A DNA stretch of 64,000 nucleotides from the NCBI GenBank assembly GCA_951812925.1, contig OX638368.1:23251187-23315186 (forward strand). Reading direction: 5' to 3'. The position numbers were made by a program, and so were the translations under genes. The stretch is from Calliopum simillimum. Its lineage: Eukaryota > Arthropoda > Insecta > Diptera > Lauxaniidae. The notes under the pieces are model-generated. The model was not told the origin of the DNA. It worked only from the letters and a program-made list of their open reading frames with translations, and made no database searches. Below, in pieces: positions 35,016-46,354 of this stretch (position 1 is its first letter; every line of letters starts with the position of its first letter).

Positions 35016-37206
35016 CCATTTACATAAAACAAAAAAGAGCTACAATTTTGCTTTTTGCAATTTTACGGAAGCGAAATTGTTTTGGAAAAAATATATATAT
35101 ATAAAAAAAATGTAAAATTTGACAGACTCTTTCCAACCAAATCCCTCACAGAAAACTTTTTTATGTACTATGTAAAAATCGTTGTTAATTGTTGACCTAC
35201 TTTTTTCTCAAATGCTACACTCACTGGACTATAAATTTAATCAAGTTTTTTGTTTGCCAATAAATAAAATCAGTTTTGTTTTTGAAAAATATTCCCACGT
35301 CCAAGACATGATGGTATCAGATGTCAAAATCTGCAGCCAACTGTCATAAAATGGATTAATGGTTAAACTAATTATTTTACGCATTTTGAACTTCTTAACC
35401 ATTGCAATTTTCACATGGGCATAGGTATCTACTACTTAAAAAAAGGTTTCTTAAGAAATTCAAAGGGTTGCAGAAAATGCAAAAATGCAAAATTTTAAAG
35501 CATTTGCAATTAAATTGCAGCACCCTTTTCACCCTTTGATGGAAATTTTGAAAATCAGGTACTCAAAGAAAAAATAAGCCATATTACATTTTCTTTTAAG
35601 AGGAAAAAAGGGTTAAGCTAAGACATAAAAACGCATAAATACAATAAGCTATGAACATACTTACACTTATAAATATATGTGTACTATGATTAAAATAGAG
35701 TGAAAAACTTAAATGTTTGTATTTGGCTTATCTATGATTAAATTTGATAAACTCGAAAGTTTATCAAAAACATTGGGGAAACGTCTTAGGAATATCGCTG
35801 AGATTGATAAAGTTGATAAACTTTGAATAATGTTAAAAATTCCATTAATAAATTCAAAATATCTTGAAAAACATTTGAAAATTTGGAAAAGTTTGAAAAA
35901 GTTTTAAAAAATATTGAAAAATACGAAATGCTGCCCTAAGTTTCATCCGTAAACCATATCTTAAACTTTTTCAATTGGATCATTACTTTCTGAAAAATCA
36001 TCAATTGAAGTAGAGATACTTGTATCACAACTCCTTATAAATTTAATGTAGTCCTTTACATGGATTTTCGATACTTTTACTTCAATATATTATATCATAT
36101 ATAATGATCCAATTGAAAAGTTAAAGGCATGTGCAAGGAAAAAGTTCAAAGCTATTTGATGCCGTAGGCGAGAGTAATTTACACTACTTTCTGAATATAC
36201 GCCATATGTCTGATAATAACATTTTCTGCACTTTGAATAAAGAATAACTCGGTTCTCAGACCATATAGTCAAACGAAGCTAGATCAGGTTAATTAAATTT
36301 CTTATTACGATTTAGTTCAAGACAGTAGATACGATACTGATTCAAACAACGCACCGAGATCGTATTAAAGTTTTTAGTATCAGATCCTGATGAAGAACTG
36401 GTCAGCTGGGTATACTAAGGCATACCTTATTCGAATTTGTTCATAATCTGGAATAGCTGAACTAATGTCTAGTCGGGTGTGTGTACTGTGTTTCATAAAA
36501 ATTTTTTGAGTTTCAATTTTCTGCTCAGATAGGACTTATAATAACTTTTCAAATAGAATGTATTTGGTTTGCTGGCTTAAAACCACATCACATTTCGTTA
36601 TATAGTGCTGTATGTTTGTGAGAGGGGGATGCAACGATATTCGTTTCTCTTATTTGATATTTCTGCTCTGTATGTACATTATGCCTGGTTTCCATACAGA
36701 AACAGAACTTCTGTTATTTACCAAGGATTCCCGTAATTTATGTTTTATTTAACAAATACATTTCTTGTGATTGCAAGGACCAAACGTGATCTGCGTCAAC
36801 TTGCATTTTTTTTATGCAATTTTTAAGACACAATGATTGCTTCCAGGAGCAATTTTTTTAAAATGTATTATGTGGGCGTGTCCGTTGGCCTATTTGCAAT
36901 AAATATAGGTAGATCCACCTAAAAACAGATATTTAATCTTGGACTAAAATTCAAGTTGATATATTCATCCGATCCTATGTATTTGCAAAAATTTTTAGGT
37001 CTTTTCGTTTTCTCCACACATATAAAATATGGTTCATTTTGTATGGGAAGTAAGTAGGCATGTCCATTAACTAATCGCGCCCTTACGTAGCATAGGAGTC
37101 ATAGGAGTACTCTTTTTATTTTACTCTAACTAAATGTGTGAATCCTCCCACTGTGACCCGCCCTACTGTACATATGAGCAAACTAAATTCTGTACGTATG
37201 TTCATT
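35016..37206. other. Intergenic, mostly unrecognised
   Basis: A DINE-like fragment is suggested at about 36,870-37,165 (GTGGGCGTGTCCGTTGGCC and GGCATGTCCATTAACTAATC). The remainder is AT-rich without gene signal. Confidence 0.4.
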
Positions 37207-37757
37207 AGGCTGGGTCAATCTTCATACAAAAAAAAAAAAGTTTGGAAAAACCGCTCCTTATTTGAAAGCTTACCTTGAGAGTACCTAGGAAAAAAAAACT
37301 TTTTTAGACCACTCTGAAAACAGTCAAATTGCTATTTTTCATAACTTCGGCAGGTGATGTCCAATGTTTAAAAACTATATATAGTTGTAAAGTTCTTAAT
37401 TAGGTCCACATGATCCACATGATCCACATGTTCTTTAGACCTCCGAAGTCATATTCGATTAGTACGACCTTGTTTCTTTGGTTCGTGACCCCCTAAATGC
37501 CATTTTTTCTTTATAAAATTAAATTCTTTTAAAATATATTTACATTTTACCCAAAAAGTGTTAATTAAGATTTTTACAACGATATACAATTTTTAAACAT
37601 CGGACATCACCTGCCGAAGCTATGGAAATAGGGCGATTTTGGCTGTTTTTAGAGTGGTCTAAAAAAAATTTTATTTTTGTTTCCTAGATACTCTCAAAAT
37701 AAGCTTTTAACTAGGGGGCGGTTTTTCCGATTATTTTTTTATCGACCCGGCCTAATG
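37207..37757. repeat. Foldback MITE with GGCYGGGTC ends
   Basis: Left TTAGGCTGGGTCAAT, TAGACCACTCTGAAAACAGT and CTTCGGCAGGTGATGTCC pair with right GGACATCACCTGCCGAAG, TTTTTAGAGTGGTCTA and CGACCCGGCCTAA. Arms are about 190 bp, with about 170 bp between. Partial relatives lie at 34,325, 40,796 and 44,006. Confidence 0.7.
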
Positions 37758-38500
37758 TTCGTATGGGCATATCCGAAAAATATCTTCCCTTATTTGACCC
37801 AGGTTTTCGGTAAACATTTTTTTTTTCCCATATTCTTGAACCACATGTGGTGGAATATATTCCTAGACGTGTAAAATGAAATACCCAATAGGTGAACAAA
37901 ATTTCGATATAAGGGGCTGTCAGGAGGTCGTTTTACCTGACAATTTCCTGAAAATCGAGATTTCCGAAAGTATACGGGTGAGCTCACATTTCAGAAGCAG
38001 TAGATATGTTACGGGGCACCTTTCCGAAAATTCTTAAGAAAAATTCAGAAAAATCGTATGTGGCATACGGTGAGGGAAAGGGTTAAAGTAAATTTTATTT
38101 TTTTGTGATTCAAGGTACAAATACCATTGGCTCGAGGTATACCAACAGTTGGTAAGATTAACTTCCCATTTTTGGGGGCATAAATAAGAACTAAATAAAA
38201 AAAAAAAAATATAAAATTCAAAAATCATCCAGTACCAATAGAAGATCAGCGGCCATTTCATTTATTATAATTATGGTTATTATTGATTTTATCTAAATTT
38301 TTTATTATCAACCGATATACCGATGTACAGCATATGCATAATGCAAAAAGGTTGAAATATCAGAAATATCATAAATAAATCAAAAAAATCGTTACAAAAA
38401 ATCTATGGCCATATGAACATCTGCGAAATTTTTGCCAAACTATGATTTAATGCAAAATTTTTGCAAATGGCAAATCTTTCTATAAAAACGAAAATGAAAA
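37758..38500. other. Intergenic, nothing recognised
   Basis: No supported gene or repeat. Confidence 0.4.
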
Positions 38501-38502
38501 AA

Positions 38503-39084
38503 ATTTGCATTACAATAAAAAAAACTGGAATTTTTTTTTTCAATTTTAATGTGAAATGTAAAATTCACAATTTGCTTATTTTCAACGCGCTGCGCTGTGT
38601 GAATCAATAAACCCTAATATTAAAATTTGCATATTTTAATTGATCCTTGAAGGCGCATGCGTAGAAGTTCAAATTTCCTTTTACATTCAGGCGGCTGGCA
38701 CAAGTTACTAGGCTCAATTCTACGCCGCCCAAACAGGATACACTACCGTAGACGCTGTTGTAATTTTCCATTTACAACAGGCAGGGTGTATCTAACGCAT
38801 TTGCATACGTAAAATTATTAATGTAAATTTTTGCAAACGACCTGAACCTGAACATTAAACTGATCCTCCGGTGCGCCTGCATTTTTTTATTTACATATAC
38901 CAGTATAACAGCAACAACAACATTTTTGAATAATTTTGGCACAATCGACTTTGACAACTTTGAAGCAGCAGCCAGTGTTATGCAAATGACCTGCTTGCTT
39001 GTGTACGCGTACAGCGGCGCATGCGCATGCGTGCAACCCCAATCGTAACGAATTAAGGCGCAATGCATGTAAAATTATGCAAAT
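38503..39084. promoter_or_regulatory. Cluster of five POU octamer sites, about 6.5 kb upstream of castor
   Basis: Exact octamers (ATGCAAAT or its complement ATTTGCAT) lie at 38503-38510, 38625-38632, 38799-38806, 38980-38987 and 39077-39084. That is five in 582 bp, against roughly ten seen in the rest of the window. POU factors Pdm1/Pdm2 act directly before castor in the fly neuroblast series, so this is a candidate Pdm-responsive enhancer. It could also be a feature of the repeat that occupies part of this stretch. Confidence 0.35.
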
Positions 39085-39419
39085 TATATAAAATCCTTTG
39101 CACCCCTTCATATATCGTCATCATAATCAATGCCGATCGATTTGATTCAAAAATCGTTTGCGTTTGCTGGTTTGTCACTTGGTTAGAGAATTCAATTCAA
39201 TTGATTTTTAGGTATTCAAATTGGGGTTTTATGTTTTGTCGCTTTAATCAGTGTTGCACAGTATAGTGCATTAAGTAAAGTTCTGTGGAAAATTATTTGA
39301 TATCTATTAGGGTATATGAGGAGAATTTGTCAAATTCCGCTGGATTATTCATTTTCAAAATTTTGCCTAAGCAAATAAACTATGAGATGATATTAATAGA
39401 GCGCTTACGGCAAATACTT

Positions 39420-39537
39420 ACCTTGTTCTCATCATCATGGTTAACCAAAACCAAATAAACTTAACCAAAGCTCAAAGCTCTGGGTTCTGAAATCTATTTT
39501 ATTTAAGTTTGCTTAACCATGATTATAGGAACAAGGT
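39420..39537. repeat. Small palindromic MITE
   Basis: ACCTTGTTCTCATCATCATGGTTAA on the left (given here only as its first and last parts: ACCTTGTTCTCAT and CATGGTTAA) pairs with TTAACCATGATTATAGG and AACAAGGT on the right. The length is about 118 bp. Confidence 0.6.
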
Positions 39538-40198
39538 ATAAAAGGTTTTATGTTTGATATATCCAAAGAAATCGTATTTTGCAGATTCGAAACAAAAATA
39601 TAGAAAAATGTTGCCTTACACATCAAAAAGTTTGGGTGTAAAATTCAAACCAAATTGGAACGAATACAGATCCACACCAAACTTGGTAAAAAATCTATGC
39701 TTCAATTTGGTATGCAAACCGTTTATGCTTGTTCGTTTAAAATGTATACACATAAAGTATTAACACATTCTAAACAATTTTGGTTTAAATTTTATAGTAT
39801 CACTGTATAAAAATATTTTATACTTTTTTTGTATAAATTTTATACTGAAGTTCATATGAAAGTATTTTAAACCATTTATTAAATTTATATTATTTTTCTT
39901 TCACGTCATTTTTGAGGTATCGGCCATTTTTGATTTTGGACAAAAAAAAAAAAAAAATGGTTCCACTTAAAAAAAAATTATATTTTTTCGAAAAAAAAAA
40001 AATCAAAATCAATTGCAAATTTATACAAAAAAAAAATTTTTTTAAAAATAATTTGTTTTTTATATCATAGTCTATAGATTTGTGAAGAAAATAAAATACT
40101 ATTTAGAAAAATCGATTAAAGAATAGAAATTAATATAAAATTGAATGAAAAATTTTTCTTTATTTTATTTGTCATAAATTTGTATATTATATACAAAG
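39538..40198. other. Intergenic, nothing recognised
   Basis: Very AT-rich with several A runs between 39,940 and 40,050; no gene signal. Confidence 0.4.
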
Positions 40199-40796
40199 CA
40201 TCTGGGAGGTGATACAATAGGCCAGGGCTAACAAAAAATTGCACCTGAGGAGGGGTCTAAAATGTACTTCTTAGGAGTTATAGGCTTAAAAGTCATTTTC
40301 TGAATTGTTGAGAAAAAAAATTTTATTGGGTCACCCTAGTGTTTTAGAGAACATTTTTTCTATCAAAAACTTTTAGCTAATTGTATGAGCTTCTGAAGAG
40401 TGTATTAGGCTTATAGAGTTCAAAAGAATTTTGCAAAGTTCTGAACCTTAAAAGTTGATATTTTAATTTTATTTCCTAATTTTTGACTTTGGCTGCCATT
40501 GTATATAGTATACCCCCAAAAAAAAATTATATTTTTTAAACGCCAAATTTTTGTAAGAACAATTTTTCTAAAGCACCCTTGGGTAACCATTTTGTAAAGA
40601 AAAAAAGTTATGACCAAAAAACCATTTTCTTTTAGCCATAATACGCCTTCAGTAGAATCAGAAATGCTCCATGTGTTTTTCTCAGAATGAAAAAAGATTA
40701 ATGCAGATATCGTTTTTAAGAGTCCCTCTAACTTTCAAGTCGGTTTCGGGATGGGTTTTGTTTTTGCCTCATACAAAATCGAACAGGTCTAATGTA
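40199..40796. repeat. Composite of two foldback families
   Basis: 40,199-40,600 repeats the left arm of the castor intron 3 element (GGGAGGTGATACAATAGG, GGGTCACCCTAGTGTTTTAG). 40,610-40,796 is the inverted match of 34,325-34,530 and ends TCGAACAGGTCTAATG. The join suggests a chimeric or recombined element. Confidence 0.55.
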
Positions 40797-42379
40797 GAGT
40801 GTTTTTTTTTTTTTTTTTTTTTTTCACAAAATCAGGATAGATACCAATAATCTGCCCTTTAAAATTTTGATATGAACAAATACTTGTAGTTAAATTCATC
40901 TAACGAAACTTTGCCTCACTTCACATTTTTAACGACATTTCGAATTCCAACCCACTGTATATCAAATAAAGTTGAAACTGCGCATAGGCACTATACGTAT
41001 AAGGATTTTCGTCGTCGTTAGCAAGAAGGATATTAATTTCAAAAAAATAGTCGTTACATTTGCGAGTGGCAAGGACTACAACAACAACAAAAATCGCAAT
41101 AATAGCAAAATCAGCATAATAATAGCAAAACAAAAGCTGGATCAGCCTTTGTGGATCCTCTTGTATATACGGCGAATGCTACAAATGTTTCCATTTTAAA
41201 GACTTTTGTTCTAAAACATTTTTAAAAAATTCCAAATTTGCATATGATGTATAGCACGTTACAGGAGTTTTGTCCTTTTTTACTTGAATGTTTTGTTTGA
41301 TCGATTGTTCGATTTGATGTTTTTTGATTATTTTGATTGAAAGTCAATAGGACTTGTAAATGAAATTCTTGAATGCAAACTCTAAAATTTTAATTAAGTG
41401 ACAAATATCATTTTACATTTGGAAATTTTAAAATACATGAAAAACCTTTTGGCATTGTTGTGAAAAAAGCATATGAAATTTTGTTTTCATTTGATTTGCA
41501 TTTTAACATTTTAACGTATATTTTTTTTTTTAAAGCTTGAAACGTTTTTTTAAATTTTTCTAGAAAAAAATTTTACAAAAAAGATTTACAGTCATTTAAA
41601 ATGTCCTTTACAATATTGTCTGAAATAGTGTTCTTAACATTGAGTTTCGAATTCATCTTGGTTTTGTTAAGACCATGCACCATCCTTGTTATCCACTTGA
41701 TATTTCGTTGCACTATCTCAAAAGACGCTTTTAGTAGGTATAGCATTTTGAAAATTTTTAGAGCGTGTGAGGAGCGCCTTATACTCTTTTCCGAATTCAC
41801 CAAAGTTTCGATTTCGAGCTAACTTCGACGATGTATACTGCTTGCAAAATTTCATCGAAATACATTTTTTTTTGGAATACAAAATAATAAAAAGAAATTT
41901 CTACTTATGTTACGGAGTCTTTTTCGCTTTCGAGAGTGGTTTTGGGTTCATCAAATATTCCCTGATATGAACTATATGACATGATATGGTGCTTATCTAC
42001 ATCAAAATGAAACTTATAGTGCCCGGGGAACGAAATTTCAGTCAACTTTAGTTTTTCCCATTCAAATCTGAACCAGTCTCGATTGTTCTGATAAAATTGC
42101 AGGAATCGTGATAAGGCAGAAATGTCACTGCCTATCTGATAAGCTTAAGAGCAGACCTCAGTGCGGCTTACATTATGATTCAGTGCCATTTCACTTCTCA
42201 ATTATGGTTCCCATATTTCAAGAAAACAGTTTTTTACGATAAATTCTCAATATTTTTTGTATAACTCTAAAGCTTTAACAAGTTTTACGACTCTCAAACT
42301 TACAAAAGTTGATCCATCCTGAATACAAATAAAAAAAATGTATACCTGTCTGTTTGTATCCATTAAACAATCACAAAAT
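40797..42379. other. Intergenic, nothing recognised
   Basis: A T run (40,802-40,824) and short frames without domain features. Confidence 0.4.
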
Positions 42380-43970
42380 GACCTAGTATGAATCCTGAAA
42401 AAACTAAGGTTTTTTGTTTTTTCAAATAAACATCAAATTACCTCACTTCAGGCATCAAATTTTGGATGGCACTGGTCTTTCTATAGAGAAAAGCGTCACT
42501 TTAATGTGTTCTTGACCGTAAACTTAAATGGCAGCTGAATGTCGAGAATATAATTGTTTGGTAAGACATGGAGCTTTCAACCGAAAACATTTTTTTGTAT
42601 AGGGCTACCATCCGACCGATTCTTACCTACAGAATTTTAGTATGGTGGAACAAAGTTATTTGGATATGCTGTTCAAGGATCAAAGAGTTGCTTGGCTTAG
42701 TGATACTGGGGTTTTTAAAACAACAGCCCTGGTAACGTTTCTTTTTCTTGAACTTGAAAAATGCTAACAGACTTAGAGAATTGGATTTTTGAAAATCAAA
42801 ACTTTTGAGTCATAATATTATCTTACTCCAATTTATGGGTTGTGATATAATTGGTGGTACTGACTAACTCCTACCTCATGTTCTATTCCCAACTAACTTC
42901 TAGGTAGTAATACCTGAAAGGGATGATTGGGCTCTCATCCCTTGAAATATAAACGAATAGGCTAAAATTGGTACTGGATCAGGTATTTATTCTTAGCCTT
43001 TAGACTTAGCAGAATCTTATAGACTGCCAAACGACTGTAGTGTCTTTCAGGCAGAGGTTTATGCTGTTCGTAGAGCTTACGAAACCTCAATGCGCATAAG
43101 TCCAAATTTCTTGGAAGAATTTTTATTTACATTGACAGCCCGGCGGCCATCAAAGCAATCTCATCAAATTATATCACGTCAAAACTGCAATATAACACTT
43201 TGCTGAATTCTGGGTCTGGCTTTGCTGATGAACTGGCTAAGAAAGGACCAACCAGAACACCCTTTTGGCAGAATTTTCAATACGAAAACCCATTAGCGTA
43301 ATTAAGGGAAAAATCGAAAATACTTAAATGTGTTCACTTTGCTAATTCTAGATGGACTAATTTGACCACCATCATACTACTATATAAAATAAAACGTCTG
43401 TCTGTGTTTCCATAACTCGAGAACCCTTTGTCCGGTTTTAGGATACATTTTATTTCGAAATATTCAAAAATCAGTTTTCCGATTTGCATGTTTTTGCTTT
43501 CGAAGACATGCTATCAGGTGAGATTCCAGTACAAACTCTTATTTGAAATACCCTCGGCATCGACCGGAATATTAAAAAATGCTGACACTGGGACAAATAA
43601 CATCCGCTGGAAAAATGTTCAATACAGCGATATAAAAAAGAAGACTGTTTGACAGATATGGATGAGATTAGGTACATACATTTTGTAAGGGTATCGGGAA
43701 CGGGCGAACGAAGTCGCTCTCGGGCAACTAAGAGGTATACATAGTAAAAATCCCACTAAATTTTTAATAGCAATGGGGAAGCACAATCTTAATTGGTTCA
43801 ATTACTGGACATTGTGCCATGGAAAACTTGCATCTCGCTTAGGTTTCTCAAATAATAGCGACCTTTTTTGGGAATTGTAAAGACGCTGATATAGATGAAA
43901 AAGTTTTTCATTTATTTTTTGGGTGTCCAGGGCTTGCGCTTAGACGTACAATAGAAGGAACTTTGGTCAT
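42380..43970 (+). pseudogene. Heavily decayed LOA-like retrotransposon remnant
   Basis: Plus-strand traces appear in the expected order across broken frames: the thumb text YRATIRPILTY near 42,600; RNase H traces VFQAEVYAV near 43,050, IDSPAAIKAIS near 43,135 and FADELAKKG near 43,225; and GSITGHCAMEN near 43,805. Text with no homology (about 43,380-43,790, starting ACTATATAAAATAAAACGTC) interrupts it. It is the same kind of element as 6010-10,430 but much older. Confidence 0.6.
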
Positions 43971-44629
43971 TTCCATTTTGAATCGCTTCAAGTATATGTG
44001 TATGTATATTAGGACGGGTCGAATATTTTCACCGGTCTGGCTCTGCGGAAATCATAAAATTTGGATAATTTAGAGAAACTTTGCGCAAGAAAGTATATAT
44101 TTTCATTGCAGTCGGGTATACAAACGGCCTATTTCTGAGTCCTAAGTTAATGATGACAACATGATCATTTCCGGACCTAACTTTATCTAACCTTGTAAAT
44201 CTTATCAAATCGTCTTTACAAGTTATTGAATATTTATCTGAAAGCTCCATTTAAGAACTAATTTATAATGACATAATTTCTCCGGACTCGAGATATTGTG
44301 TAAAATCAGAAAATCCATTTAAAATTAACAGCATAAATGTACAATCAGCGAAAATCACCCTTAGATTTACAAATTCCAATACAAAGGAAACTATGGAAAA
44401 TTCCTTTACGCCCGTTGGTTGCATGATTTGCTGTTTTTTGTTTTTTACCTAAAAAATAAGGAATTTCCAATTAAATTTCCATTTTTTAATACAATTTTAT
44501 TGGTGGAAAATGTTGCGAAATGTGCGCTATTTGGAAATGGAAAATGTGAGAAAAATTGCTTGGTTTTTTATGCAATCAAAATAGGAGTTCTCTCTCTTTT
44601 TACACACTGCGCTCTTCTGCGCTAGTTTG
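43971..44629. other. Intergenic, nothing recognised
   Basis: A foldback-family end phrase (TTAGGACGGGTCGAA) lies at 44,009. Otherwise no feature. Confidence 0.35.
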
Positions 44630-45319
44630 CTGACTTTGGTTTTTTTTGCCACTTTTTATCCCTTAAAAAACAACAAAACTTAGTAAAGAAAGAAGGGTGG
44701 TTTTTGTTGGAAAAATCTCAGTTACTTTTTTATTTAGCTCTGCAACCCCTTTCAGGTTGCGTAAAAATGTGATGACGTCAGAGAAAGAGCAACTTTGAAG
44801 ATGAGAAAGATCACAAGGATCTTTAACGTTCCAGGATGTTTTTATTGTTTTGTTTTTTTATGAATCGTTTTTTAGAGAGAGGGTTGAATTGATTGTGGAA
44901 ATAGTTTTCATCTGGCGCCTGCAGGATTTGCAAGGATATGAAAATTTTTGTTATATTAGCTGTCGCAGTGGAAGAGTTGAATCAGTTTAAGCTGTATACT
45001 CAAGCTTTAAACACAAACGCTGCTGATATTTTTTGTTTATAACTCGAGTTTTTTGTGAAATGCGAGGGATACACGAGATTTATCTGAAAACTAAATCGTT
45101 TAGCTTGAAAAATCAAAATTAACGGATTTTTGAGATAATAAAAATTTCGAAATTTCTATTTTTTGTGCCTTTAGTGTTGGGAAAAAATTTGAAAAAAGAA
45201 AAAAAAAATTTAAAATTAAAAAATTAAAGAATTAAAAAAATAAAAAATTGATTGAAAAAAAAAAAAAAATTTTAAATTTAATTTTCAAAAAATATTAAAA
45301 AAAAAAATAATAAAAAAAA
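44630..45319 (+). promoter_or_regulatory. castor upstream/5'-UTR region, ending in an A-rich leader
   Basis: The 140 bases before the ATG (45180-45319) are almost entirely A and T with long A runs. An initiator-like TCAGTT at 44982-44987 could mark a start site, but no TATA box or downstream promoter element at the right spacing was seen. Boundaries are nominal. Confidence 0.3.
44773..44780. promoter_or_regulatory. Perfect CRE/ATF palindrome upstream of castor
   Basis: TGACGTCA lies 540 bp upstream of the castor ATG. It is a full palindromic CREB/ATF/AP-1-family site. Whether it is used is unknown; no experimental or comparative support is available here. Confidence 0.25.
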
Positions 45320-46354
45320 ATGGCTACACAAATGGAGTTCATTATGCAACTCTATATGATGAATTTAATGCAGCAGCAACAGCAGATCTTGCAACAACAA
45401 CAGCAGCAGCAGCATCAGCAAACATTATCCCCAATTAAGGATAACCCACTAAAGGATAACCCATCAACAACAACAGCAGCAACAACATCAATCACACCAC
45501 AAAATACAAAAATGAAAAATCGCAAAAATTCACATGCCAACACCAACTGTAGTAGTAGCAGTAGTTGTAGTCCCAATAGTAATAATATCAATAGTTTAGT
45601 CCAGCCATCCAATTATTATAATCCCACCGCAACAACAGCTAGCCTTAGTATGCAACAAATGTTGCTCAACAATGTTGCACCCATGATGCTGTCGTCGTCG
45701 TCATCATTATCATCAGCGTTATCACCATCTTTGAACAATATTAATGCTACCATGTCATCAAATATCTTGTTGTCACCCAATACACCTGGTAGCAATTTGT
45801 TGATGAATTTGGCAACGGCGGCAACAGCAACACCACTAACACAAAATGCTTTCATGGGTAGCAATACAATTGCTGACAACATTTTTGCTTTTAGCAACAA
45901 TCGTAGAAATTCCACCATTTCTTTAGCTAATAATTTTTTACAATCATCCACAGTGACATCGACACCAACAGATAAAAGTCCAACACCAACATCATCATTA
46001 ACGCAGCAAACAATGGAGGAGCAGGATGTTTCTTCCATAGATGGTTGTGTTGATGCTGCTGATACTGTTGCTGATAATGTTGTTGATGATGCCACGGCCA
46101 CCACCACGTCTGGGGAGTTAAAGGGGGGCACAATTTCTTCGCTTGAATCAAATCAAACGGAGAATTTGGATGGGGAGATGACACAAGATGAAGCATACGA
46201 TGCAGAGGATGAGCAACCTTTATCTAGCATATACAGTTCATCTGCTGAGATAGCAAGTTCTAGTGCAGAGAGTGCAGGGGTCTCAAAGAAATTATTGCCA
46301 TCGGGAGTGCATACCTTAGAGAGCACTTTGGATTCAATGGAGTCATCAAGTATG
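45320..46354 (+). CDS. cas: castor coding exon 1 (N-terminal low-complexity region)
   Basis: Encodes residues 1-345 with no recognisable folded domain. It opens with a Met/Gln-rich stretch, including a CAG/CAA-coded polyglutamine run at 45370-45420, and continues with Ser, Thr and Asn runs. An acidic, Ser-rich segment near residues 285-320 contains DEAYDAEDEQ. The exon closes at a GTGAGT donor at 46355; read-through meets a stop at 46373, which gives a check on the splice. The CAG/CAA and AGT/TCA runs are likely length-polymorphic. Confidence 0.88.

Noticed and set aside
43428..43801. Overlapping short frames on both strands
   Set aside because: They fall in an interrupting repeat within a decayed retrotransposon and show no conserved motif.
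45616..46131. 171-residue open frame antisense to castor exon 1
   Set aside because: A shadow of the repetitive Ser/Gln/Ala codons on the other strand; no domain, and castor on the plus strand has full splice and family support.
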